A stretch of 64,000 nucleotides of DNA from Haematococcus lacustris. Lineage: Eukaryota > Chlorophyta > Chlorophyceae > Chlamydomonadales > Haematococcaceae. How positions within the stretch are numbered: position 1 is the stretch's first letter; every line of letters begins with the position of its first letter. Shown piece by piece: positions 1 to 9,600 of the stretch. The notes under the pieces are model-generated. The model worked only from the letters and a program-made list of their open reading frames with translations. It made no database searches and was not told the DNA's origin. Both the position numbers and the translations under genes were made by a program. The stretch lies in contig JASKMD010000013.1 in the NCBI GenBank assembly GCA_030144725.1, positions 1,192,518-1,256,517 on the forward strand. Direction: 5' to 3'.

Positions 1-2
1 TG

Positions 3-824
3 CGCCAAGACGCGACCGAGAGTTCCAAGAACCAGGTTGGTGAGGCGGATTTGGCCGCTCAGAGTGTGCCCGGACGTCGGCATGTCGCGCAAGCCAGCGG
101 CAGCAGTCTAGACTCGGAAGTGCAAAAGACATTGCGGCGAGCTAGCGCGCAATCCGCAAGTAGCCACCGCGGCGGCCAATCGCAGTCTGCGGGTGGCGCA
201 ACCCATGGGGCCGTCCCGGCGTCCAAATTTGAGAAAGTTGTCTCAGCGAAGGATGCGGACGCAGGAGGCGACATTGGGTTCACACCAAGGCCAGGGGGTC
301 GCCTCGTGGGTGCCTTCAACGCCGCATCTGCACAAGCTGTTCTCGCAGCTGGCGATAGCGACGTCGCAACCTCGCATGCGGTCAGTCACGGCGACCATTC
401 CTCCGTTCCGACGCTACTCCCGGGACTCAGTGCGGAGGGTAGTGGCGGGCCATCCAGCCGTCGGCGACTCGCCCGTACCGTGAGTTCTCGCGCTGTAGAT
501 CCAAGCGTGGGCGCCACCACCACATTCGGCCTGCGCCACCGTGCCACGCACAGCCGTAATGCCAGCACCTACAGCAACAACCTGGAGGCCGGAAACTCGC
601 TTGGGGAGATGGGCAGTCCAGAAGGCCATGGCTATGCCCAGGCAGCCCAGCTGGCAGCCAGCATGCCCTTTGGGCCAGGGTCCATGCATGCTCGAGCAGG
701 CAGCATGCCCTTAGTGAGCGGGGGAGGAGAGGGCCCAGCTGCGGCTGTGCCTGGGGTGAGTGTGGCAAGGGGCAGCATGGGGCCTTTTCTCACGCCTCGC
801 AAGGCCATTGGCAGGGCAAGCTGA
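3..824 (+). CDS. Unidentified Ser/Ala/Gly-rich protein, 3' part of a coding exon (left-truncated)
   Basis: The reading frame is open from base 3, so the gene starts outside the window. The protein is low in complexity, rich in Ser, Ala, Gly and His, with a basic RRRL patch and no domain I recognise. The frame stops at 824, but a good in-phase donor (GGG|GTGAGT) lies at 755/756. The real exon may therefore end at 755, with the rest being intron. The sequence after about 770 reads, in another frame, into the end of a Fanzor/TnpB-like element, so the element probably inserted in or beside this gene's intron or 3' end. The function is unknown. Confidence 0.5.
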   Translation, partial: RQDATESSKNQVGEADLAAQSVPGRRHVAQASGSSLDSEVQKTLRRASAQSASSHRGGQSQSAGGATHGAVPASKFEKVVSAKDADAGGDIGFTPRPGGRLVGAFNAASAQAVLAAGDSDVATSHAVSHGDHSSVPTLLPGLSAEGSGGPSSRRRLARTVSSRAVDPSVGATTTFGLRHRATHSRNASTYSNNLEAGNSLGEMGSPEGHGYAQAAQLAASMPFGPGSMHARAGSMPLVSGGGEGPAAAVPGVSVARGSMGPFLTPRKAIGRAS

Positions 825-920
825 GCCATGTGAAGGAGTTGCCAGCCAATGGCCTGGGGTACAAGCGGCTGCGCGACAAGCCACCCAAGGCCCAGCAGCA
901 GCAACAACCTGCTGTGGCTT
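770..920 (+). pseudogene. C-terminal remnant of a Fanzor/TnpB-like protein (copy 1)
   Basis: A short frame ending in TAG at 920 reads GKLSHVKELPANGLGYKRL, then RDKPPKAQ and a Gln run. This matches the end of the longer copy at 4734-6177 (LPAQGKEYPALGFKKLRD). Only the last 45 or so residues survive. The catalytic region is absent, so this is a relic. It is followed directly by a conserved non-coding tail. Confidence 0.75.
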
Positions 921-1165
921 AGTAGTGTGTGCCCCCCTATGAGCTGTCATCAGCTCACAATTAGTGCATGTTTGTCATGCCAACTCTACACCATAGCCCT
1001 CGCGGTCAAGCAGTAGTGTAGGTGGTAGGCACTCATGCACCATGATCAGGTATACTCCACACAGGAGGTATACTCCACACAGCACCTTAACACCATGTGA
1101 GCCCCGCTATTGATCCCTAGTGGTCCGACTCAAATGGGGGCCTTAGTGAGGGACGAAGGGGCTGC
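921..1165 (+). mobile_element. 3' tail of Fanzor/TnpB-like element, subfamily A (copy 1)
   Basis: This non-coding tail is shared with 16805-17060. Shared blocks include a GAGCTG-TCAT-CAGCTC hairpin, ACAATTAGTGCATG, TCATGCCAACTCTACAC, TACTCCACACAG, GACTCAAATGG/GGCTCAAATGG and TAGTGAGGGAC. The end is placed near GGGGCTGCAATGG, where similarity to the other copy stops. In TnpB and Fanzor loci the guide RNA is made from this 3' region, so the tail could be an RNA-coding module; that is inference. Confidence 0.75.
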
Positions 1166-2162
1166 AATGGGATGGGCGGTAGCACTAGGCACCTTAGGGA
1201 GTGGTGATTCCTCGTGACCCCACGCATATGACGTGGCACATACAACGCATACCAGTAGAGAGTGAGTTATCATGAGCCGTGACGGGCATCATCCATTGAT
1301 GTGGCAACATAATGCCCTTCCATCTACAGCTGCTCTTTCTTTGCTGCAACATATGTGGCCATGTGCCCAACACTGCGCTCAGGACATGGAATGCTAGAGA
1401 ACATCTTGTCGTAACTGGATGTACAGGTTGGGGTGCCCACGGTTACGGCACGGCCACCTGACACTTGAGGTGAAGACCTAAGGGATCGAGATGAGTCGTT
1501 GGTCTAGCAGTGTAGTTGCTAGCGCGCACACTCGTGCGTCATCACGTCTCTTCCGACCAATGACACCGCAACCTCAGCCTCTTGCTTATGAACCTACAAC
1601 TTCTACAGTTGCTTCTGCGCTGCGCCGCTACACTGGACGACCGGCCCTTCCCGCCCTTGACCATCCGGGCAGGCGGTATGCGCACACCGCGGACACAGCT
1701 TTTGGTTGCTGCGTCGTCTGGTCCTCAAGCAGAGGTGGAACAAGGAACCTAAGCTGAAGCGGCCCGCTGCCTGGTCCATATACTGACAGGCAACCTCTGC
1801 ACTTCACGCCTGCTGCGGGTCTGTCGGCGTGGGATCCTACCTTGTTGCAGCCATAAGCAGCAGGTCACCCCTCCCATTGGACCACCACGTAAGGGACATT
1901 TGATTTTGCGGCGTGCCTGGTGAGAGTTGAGTTGCCATTTCAACGCGGAACGCCTTATCTTTGCGTCGCGCTTGCACCTGCGCGCCCGAGCTGCTGGCAC
2001 CCACGGTGACCGGCAGTCTGCCAGGCACGCGAACGGTTTCGCTCTGCGTGGTTGGCCTTTCAGGTGCTGTATTACAACACCCACAACGCAGGATGCAAAG
2101 TTCTCCGCTGCGGTACACTTGCATGGAGCCCAGTTTTCTTAACGACATTATACACAGCCAGC
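1166..2162. other. Unassigned stretch
   Basis: No gene could be supported. An ATG at 1491 opens 88 codons that look like an organelle-targeting leader (Arg/Ser/Ala-rich, few acidic residues), but no donor and no second exon could be tied to it. Confidence 0.3.
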
Positions 2163-3300
2163 TCAATCACACTCTGCCTGCTCATCCAAATGCTCCATCA
2201 CCGTGTACCGTATGTCAGCACGCAAGGTGCCGGCTGGCATATACAACCCCACCGCCTTGCAATACTCGTTCAATATCTTCACGCCCAGCTTCTTGCCCGA
2301 GGTGCACAGCTGCTGCACGCTGTCTGGTGCAAGTGAGCACAGAAGGGTGAGGCACTCATCGTCCCAATGCTTGTCATGAACTGCCCTGCACACCCATCAG
2401 ACCACATGTACAACAAACTGCTGCTCTAACAGTGCTGGAGGCACCAAGCGTGCCAGAACTCTCCTTGCTGTCACGTCATCTGTGTGCTGGCCCCCCTTCT
2501 TGCCACACGTGCCGGAGTCCATGAGCAGCTCCACTCTGTCGAGCAGTGAGCATGCCACCCTCTGTTTTGTGGTGGGACACTGCTCCATGGCTTGCTGCAC
2601 TGCCAGCTGCAGCTGGGGGCTGGTGAGCACTCTGTCCAACAGCTGAGCCTGCTGTTCTGCTGAGCCACAGCACCAAAAACGTCCATCACCTCCTGACCCA
2701 TGCGCTCAATACGCTTGTCACGGAGGCCTGCTGCTGATCCGCGCTTCCTGCTCCTGCTGCTGCTGCTGCTGGTTCTCAGGGGCATGGGTGGGAGGTGCTG
2801 GCCCTGACCTGCTCCTGCCCCTCTCCCTGCTCCTACCCCTGTCGGTGTGTGATGCAGCTGCGGGAGGGGGGGCTGGTGGGGGCGGGCTGGGGCTGTAGCT
2901 GGGGGAGGGGAATGGGGAGGGGCAGGGGGAGTGAGGGGGGCAGCAACAAGCTGCAGCTTTGGCAGCTCCCCTCTCTCTTAGGAGCTGTATGCTGCTGGGT
3001 GAAAAGCCAGCCTCCACCTCGCACAAGCACCTGCTCCATACAGCAGGGCTGATGGCCTGCAGACAGGCCAGGTCTTGGTCGTGCCAGGGGCAGGGGTCGG
3101 GGCTAGGGCTGCGGCTGGTGCGGGGGCTGTGATGAGGGCTGAGGTGATGCGATACTATGGTTGCATGGCAGTTGCGGAGTAGCAAGTGGTACTTCATCTC
3201 ACCTCAGCCAGGCGGGCCACTACGAGCTTGACGTCCTGCTGTTGCTCGGCCGTCAAATCCTTCATGGGAGGCAGTGGTTGAACTCCAGGACGTGTAGGCA
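2163..3300 (-). pseudogene. Decayed or unrecognised minus-strand gene
   Basis: On the minus strand, fragments at about 3300-3200 (an Ala/Glu-rich helix ending at a GTGAGA donor), 3040-2930, 2640-2400 and 2393-2163 look protein-like. The last two (one containing a DRVELLMDSGTCGKKGG stretch) are in the same frame, separated by a single in-frame TGA at about 2400. The region at 3200-2700 is Ser/Pro/Arg-rich. No family is recognised. The single stop between two good halves suggests a pseudogene or transposon-derived gene, but a short unrecognised intron cannot be excluded. Confidence 0.35.
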
Positions 3301-3325
3301 AAAAGTTGATGGAGTCTAATACCCG

Positions 3326-3544
3326 GCGGGGCGGGGCGGGGCGGGGCGGGGCGGGGCGGGGCGGGGCGGGGCGGGGCGGGGCGGGGCGGGGCGGGGCGGG
3401 GCGGGGCGGGGCGGGGCGGGGCGGGGCGGGGCGGGGCGGGGCGGGGCGGGGCGGGGCGGGGCGGGGCGGGGCGGGGCGGGGCGGGGCGGGGCGGGGCGGG
3501 GCGGGGCGGGGCGGGGCGGGGCGGGGCGGGGCGGGGCGGGGCGG
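3326..3544. repeat. (GGGGC)n array, about 44 copies
   Basis: A near-perfect pentanucleotide array. The G-rich strand is +, with strong G-quadruplex potential. It sits upstream of the decayed minus-strand gene. The long open frames across it are artefacts of the repeat. Confidence 0.95.
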
Positions 3545-4190
3545 GAGCAATAGCAGGTAGTGCTTCATAGCACAAAGGACCAGACCAATGGGTTGGCTTC
3601 ACTAGGATCTCCAAACTGGTTAGCCCATTGGGTGGCCCACTGAAGCAAGTTGGACCTTTTTCGTCGCTATGGTTGCTAGCTTCAACGTAAGACTGGTACT
3701 GTTCGAACCGGCTGGTGGCAAGCTATCCAATGAGCTATGGTTGATCCCATCGCGACCTGTCCTTATTTCACGTGAGTGTTCATCACCTGCAACACCACAA
3801 CAACATGATGGTGTGGCATAGAGTGTATGCCTCAAATTACCTGGCTCAAGAGAGGGCGGTTTGCCTCCAGCTGTTGGACTGCGTTTAATATTGGTTGCAT
3901 GCATCACTGCATCCAGCCTCTTTCACCACTCAACTGCACACAGCAAAGATATCACCAAGAAGCAATGAAACGTGCATGCAAGGAGTGGGTGGTGATAGGG
4001 CTAGTGCCACTTACTGTCCAAGACCACGTTAAAGAGCCAGCCGACACTTTGGCCCAGTCACCGCTCTCCCTCATGTTGCGCAAAGCATCCTGCAAGGGTA
4101 GCATGGGTGCAAGGGCATGGCTGCTAGAGTACACGTGAAGCTGCTAGAGTACGTGTAAGTGAATGACAAGATGTGTTTTGGTTCCGTAGC
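3545..4190. other. Unassigned stretch
   Basis: No supported gene. Open frames here (for example 3827-4138 +) have no recognisable motif and no splice context. Confidence 0.3.
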
Positions 4191-4739
4191 TTAGTACGGC
4201 GGCTTACTGCGGCGGATGTCTTTGCAAATGGTGAACAAGTTTCGTGATCGGCCCAGGGAGGTATCCATCGTAGGTCGCCCACCATAGGTCAGAGCATACG
4301 TTGCTGCCAGTCTATGCTGCCCCTCATGATCCCCCACATCAACCACTACCTGCCCCACCCTATGAGTTCCTGCTGCTGCTGCTTTCATCTCCGCCTTTGC
4401 TGTCTGTCTAGCCCATTTTCGGGATCTGCAGCTGCTCCGGGTTGGTGAGGGGCAACGCTGACACTTGGACAGCTGGGCTTCTAGGCGTTGCTGATGACGC
4501 CTTGAAAGAGTCATAGCCAGCTGATGTTGCCTAATCCATGCCTCAAGTGCCTCATCCTCCAACCTCAGCTGCCGTTGCCCTGCCTGCACACGGTATCTCC
4601 TCAACCACTGGGAGTTTATTTTTGTTTCAAGTGCGTTGGCTTGCAATTTGCTTGTCACAGCCCTACTTGTCTTGTCACAGCCCTGCTTGCAAATGGACAA
4701 TGGAAGCCAGCCAGCTAAAATAAAGCCAGGGTTTTGCAT
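4191..4739 (-). CDS. Hypothetical 182-aa basic, helical ORF head-to-head with Fanzor copy 2
   Basis: A single minus-strand frame of 182 residues runs from 4739 to 4191. Its centre is rich in Arg, Gln, Glu and Leu and predicted helical (for example LRLEDEALEAWIRQHQLA), and it contains a Cys/Ser/Arg cluster. Its start overlaps, on the opposite strand, the 5' end of the Fanzor-like frame at 4734. It could be a passenger ORF of the same element or a chance frame. No family is recognised. Confidence 0.3.
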   Translation of the reverse strand: MQNPGFILAGWLPLSICKQGCDKTSRAVTSKLQANALETKINSQWLRRYRVQAGQRQLRLEDEALEAWIRQHQLAMTLSRRHQQRLEAQLSKCQRCPSPTRSSCRSRKWARQTAKAEMKAAAAGTHRVGQVVVDVGDHEGQHRLAATYALTYGGRPTMDTSLGRSRNLFTICKDIRRSKPPY

Positions 4740-6177
4740 GGGGTGTGCAGTCAGCTAGGCCTGACCACGGCCACAGCAAAAGCCTCCGAGGCCGAGCATG
4801 CTGCCTACAGTCACTGGGATAGTTTGTTCAAGGTAGTCAAGCTCGCCAACCGGGGGTTTGTGTTTAAAAGGCAAATCCTGACTGATGGGGTCAGTGTGTG
4901 TGTGTGTGTGTGTATCACACACGGCCACTGGACTACACCCCCCCCTGGCCCCTCAGGCAGCCCAGTAGCAGACCCAGCAGCAGACCCCTCTGGCAGCAGC
5001 AGCAGCAACAAGCGCCAACCAGCTGACATAGGTAGCGGCCTGGCTGACGAGCGGGCGTTCCTGTTTGACCCAGCCACTCAAATGGGCATGGGGCTGGACC
5101 CTGGGGCCATCCAGGCAGTCAGCGCAGCTTCAGGGGTGTGTCGTGCGGATGGCTGCTTGCAAGGCTTCTACAGGAGCAAGCTGACCAGGAGCCAGGTGCA
5201 GCATGACAGCAGCCTGATCCAGGCTCGCCACAACACTCAGCGGTGGAATGGCGACGTCAAGCTCGAGCTACAGTACCTGGCAGCAGCCACCCCAGCAGGC
5301 ACCTCCCTGGTGGCAATCCAGCGGCATGTGGCCGTCACCCTGGCCACTTGGGATGCAGTGTGGGGGGAGTACCTGCATCCCAAGTGGGCTGAGCAGAAGA
5401 TGAGGCTGCATGGTGCGCAGGAGAAAGGTCCTGGAGCACTACTTCAAGAAGGTGGGAGTGCCAAGGGTAGGGGGTGAGGGGCAGGACCAGAGGCTGATGA
5501 CTGCCCACATGTGACCTGCTAGGAATGCCATGTCCCCAGTTCTGCCAAGGATGTCATCTGCAATGCGTGCCTTGTGTGTCATGCACTTGGAGGAGGAGGC
5601 AGCCAGCGTGTCCCAGCAGCAGTGGGGGGCCCGGAAGCAGCTGGTGGTGTTCTTTGGCAACGCAGGCATTGGCACCCGGGGTGGGTGGGGGGCCAAGGCC
5701 GTGCTGCAGGCCTGACGCAAGGTGGTGGAGAGGCCCAACAGCGGCAAGCCAACCGACAGGGTGCCAGGCAAGGTGGTGACAGTGGATGAGTTCCGCACCA
5801 GCAGGGTCAGCTCAAACATGAAGAGCCCCCAGCCCTGTGAGGAGGAGCTGGGCAGCAGCAAGCCCACCAGGCCTGAGGACTGGAAGCCCAAGCCGGGTCA
5901 GGTGCAGAACCGCTTGTTCCAGTCAGCCTGGAGCAAGAGGTTTGAGGCGCCAGTGCGGGGGCTCATGTGGTGCCCTTGGCTGGCCCAGGCCACCCCTGGG
6001 GACCTTGGCAAATGGGTGGACAGGGACTGCAACGCAGCCCTCAACCTCCAGCGGGCAGAGGAGAGCAAGTGGCGCCCACTGGAGCTGTGCAGGTGGCCAC
6101 ACCGAGGAAGGCTTCCAGCCCAGGGCAAGGAGTACCCAGCATTGGGCTTCAAGAAGTTGCGAGACCGAGCACCCTAG
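4734..6177 (+). pseudogene. Fanzor/TnpB-like RNA-guided endonuclease relic (copy 2, nearly full length)
   Basis: The order of motifs matches eukaryotic TnpB homologues (Fanzor). There is a TDGVSV stretch near 4890, then a RuvC-I-like GLDPG with its Asp codon at 5097-5099. A helical HPKWAEQKMRLHGAQEK segment follows, then a second conserved block (LVVFFGNAGIGTRGGW, about 5640-5690), VDEFRTSRVSS (about 5785-5815), RGLMWCP (about 5955), and the RuvC-III-like VDRDCNAALNL with Asp codons at 6019 and 6025. The reading frame is broken. Continuity near 5424 needs a frame change. A possible intron follows the KK at about 5450 (GTGGGA donor). A TGA at 5713-5715 sits where VLQA-RKVVE should be continuous, and the terminal TAG at 6175-6177 falls inside a Lys/Ala/Gln tail that continues in frame. 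Known family members are RNA-guided DNA nucleases of transposons; this copy is unlikely to be active. Homology is by motif recognition only. Confidence 0.82.
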
Positions 6178-6229
6178 GCCCAAGCCCAGCAGCCTGTAGC
6201 ACAGCAGCACACAATGCTTGAACTGTTGC

Positions 6230-6410
6230 TTACATCAGAGCATGTGTTTCATGCCAACATCGATTGCCCGGCCTTCGCAAGTGTGTTGGGATTACCCCAA
6301 TGGGGTAGGGAATCAGGTATTGGTGCCGGATGCTTGCTGCATGCAAACAGTTCGGACTACAGATAACACAGCCCCTGCCCATAATATTGGGGAATAATGT
6401 GCTGACGTAC
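6230..6410 (+). mobile_element. 3' tail of Fanzor/TnpB-like element, subfamily B (copy linked to the gene)
   Basis: This begins about 55 bp after the relic's stop. It is repeated in reverse orientation at 22268-22420 and in part at 28568-28690. Shared blocks include TTTCATGCCAACATCGAT, CCCGGCCTT, GTAGGGAATCAGGT and GCTTGCTGCATGCA. It shares a GCATG...TCATGCCAAC core with the subfamily A tail but is otherwise different, indicating two element subfamilies. Confidence 0.75.
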
Positions 6411-6625
6411 ATCCCCGTTAGTACGGGTTCAATGTTGTGTTGGGTCGACTTGTGCGAGCTACTATTTCCATGATGCCAAGCATTGTGGGCGAGTATCAAC
6501 ACCGGGCACGCCCTAATGCTAGCTCGTATGCATGGTCGACGGGGCGCATGGTCATACCCCGGTCGCTTGGCTTGGCTTTGTTCTAGCACAATGTATAGAA
6601 AGGTTAGCACAATGTGCGGGAGCTG

Positions 6626-9600
6626 ATGCAGACGCCTGATGCGCAGCTGCTGAAAACGACCCGAGTGCGCAGTGTGCAACCAACTCGGTGGCCAGGCGCG
6701 GTGGTGAGGCACTGTGGCGCTATGCGAAGGACACCCCGCTCCACATCAGAAGAACGTGAACATGAGCGCGCACCCCTTGTGACCCTGGACACACGGATGC
6801 TCGCCTCTAAACTAGAACGCAGCAAGGCGGAGCCGCAATCAGGCAGCTCCTGGTCTGCGATGCTGCGGAGAAGCCCAGGCAAAAAGTTCAAGTTCATGGG
6901 ACTGGACCCAAGTCCAGAATTAGTGGCCATTGCTATGGGTGCGTCACGATGTTGTAGCTTGCGTGATCAGTATTCGCTTGTCCGTCCTAGAGTAGTGCAA
7001 CCGAGGCCTGAGGCCAGCAGGTCGGCATCACCTGCCATGCAGACGTCAGGTCCTGCCAGGCCGTTGAACAGCCTGCCAGGCATGCATGTATTGAGCAGGC
7101 TGTTCACCAGTCAGCAGGCCAAGTCAGCAGGCCATTGAGGGGTCTATTGAGATGCCATGTCACTCCCAACCATGTCATGTCAAGGCATGCCAGACCTGTA
7201 GACCCACACCACAAGCCATGCACCATTGCTGCATCCCCTGCTGGCCTGGCCAGTGCAGCAGCTGCTTACCTGGCCCAGCCGACCTGGCCTGACCTGCAGT
7301 GTATTTTGTCCAAGGCATCCTGGGCCTTTCCCGTCTTGCCCTCTCTTTCTTCTTTAAGGACACCTTGCACATAGAGCCAGCAGAGGTGAGGTGGGTATGC
7401 CACCCAGGGTCAGACCTGAGACACCCTGCACTGCGGCTGTACAGGGGCAGCAGGGGCGGCAGGGGCAGGGGCAGCAGGGGCGGCAGGGGCAGGGGCAGCA
7501 GGGGTGGCAGGGGCAGGGGCAGCAGGGGTGGCAGGGGCAGGGGCAGGGGCAGCAGGGGTGGCAGGGGCGGCAGGGCCGCAGGGGCGGCAGGGCAGCATGG
7601 GCAGCACGGGCGGCAGGGGCAACATAGGCGGCAGGGGCGGCAACCACAGGGAGGGTGGAGGGGCGAGAAGGGTGGCAAGAGTGGCATGGGGTAAGGCCTC
7701 CCACTGCCCACCACGCCACACCCCTCTCACTCCAGCCTGCACCCCTTGCCCGCATGCGCTGCCTCCCCTCTCGCCCCCCTGTCACCCGCCTGTCCACCCC
7801 CTCCGCCCTGCAGCCCCCCTGGCCCCCCCCTGCCACCTCCCCCCCACCTGCCCCTCCCACCCCCGGCCCTGCCCCAGGTGGCAGTGCTGACCGGGCTGGC
7901 TGGCCTGCCCTGGATGGTGAAGCCGCTGTACGGCTTCATCAGCGACAGCGTGCCCCTGCTGGGCTACCGCCGCCGCTCGTACCTGGTGCTGGCAGGCCTG
8001 CTGGGTGAGCTGGGGTCCACTGCTGGAGGCCTGGGGGGGCAGCAGGGGCGGCAGGCTGGGGGCTGGAGAACTGGGGGGCTGAGCGCTGGGGCTGGGAGGC
8101 TTCCCAGGGTGGTGTCCCCGACACCCAGGCTGTTGAGGCTGTTGAGGCTGTTGAGGCTGGGCGCTTAGGCAGGCTGGGTGTTGAGGGGGCCAGGCAAGGC
8201 CAGGCTGGACGCTGGGGCTGGAGGGCAGGCTGGGAGTTGGGGCTGGGGAGGGCAGGCTAGGGGCTGAGTGCTGTGTGGCCAGCCCGGGTGCCCAGGTGAG
8301 GAGGCTGGTGGGCTGGCTGAAGCCTGGCATCCATTGACAGCTGAGTGGTCCTTGGCCATTGACCAATCCATGGCATGCGCTCATTGGTCAGTGTCACACC
8401 ATCATCGACTATCAGCATAGCAATGACCTGAGTGGAGCACTACTGGTCTTCATCTTCTTCATCATCATCATCATCAGCAGCAGCAGCAGCAGCTGCAGAT
8501 GAGAGTGTGGTTGCAGCAGCAGCGGCAGCGGTGGCAGCAGCTGCAGCAGCTACAGATAAGAATGTGTTTGCAGCAGCAGTGGCAGTGGTGGCAGCAGCAC
8601 CTGCAGCAGCAGCTCCTCACCCGCCTGCACTCCTGCTGCATGCGATCCTGCTTGCGACCTTACAGGACAACCCAACTCGTAGTACAGTCCAGCTGGCATA
8701 GACAGTGCCTGATCAAGCATCCACCCAGAGTGTGCAGCCAAAGTAGGCAACACAACCAGGGCTGCTGAGCACGGCGTGTGCGATGCAAGACAGCACGGCA
8801 CAACTCTAATGTACCCAGCTCCCCGCCCTCCTCCACCATGAGCCGCCCCAACACCCCAGCTGGCCCTTCAGTACACTATCTACCACCAGCCGTGTTGAAC
8901 ATGCCTGCCATGCTCTATCCAAGCCTCAAGGCACCTGCAGCTACACAGCCCCCTGGCCACCACGGGCAGCAGCGTTGCCGAATGGCTCAAGTCTTGTGCA
9001 CAGCACTCCCTCCCCAATGCTCTGGTGCTGACGACTGGCTGTGGCTGGGTTTGCGGCTGGTGCGTACGGGTGGGTGGGCGGGTGGGTCAGTGGGCGGGTG
9101 CATTGCACAGCAGCTGGACAGAGTGCCCCAGTGGTGGTGTCGGTGCAGGCACGGTGGGGTGGAGCCTGCTGGCTACCTGGGTCACTGACGCCCAGGGTGC
9201 AGCGGCCTGCATGCTGCTGGGCAGCCTCAGCACGGCTGCCAGCGACGTGTTGGTGGACAGCATCGTGGTGGAGCGGGCAAGAGGGGCGCCCCAGGTGCAA
9301 GGGGCGGGGGGCAGGGGGCAGCACGGGCCACTCACACTCCCACCCCACCCCACCCCACCCCACCCCACCCCACCCCACCCCACCCCACCCCACCCCACCC
9401 CACCCCACCCCACCCCACCCCACCCCACCCCACCCCACCCCACCCCACCCCACCCCACCCCACCCCACCCCACCCCACCCCACCCCACCCCACCCCACCC
9501 CTCCCCATCCTATGTCAGGCATATGTCACACTGCCGTACCACACCACCCTCACACCATCTTACCACAATATTTCACCATGATGCAGCTGGAGGGGCCCCA

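Noticed and set aside
8432..8701. Poly-Ser/poly-Ala 89-residue ORF
   Set aside because: Trinucleotide runs inside transporter intron 3, with no splice or domain support.
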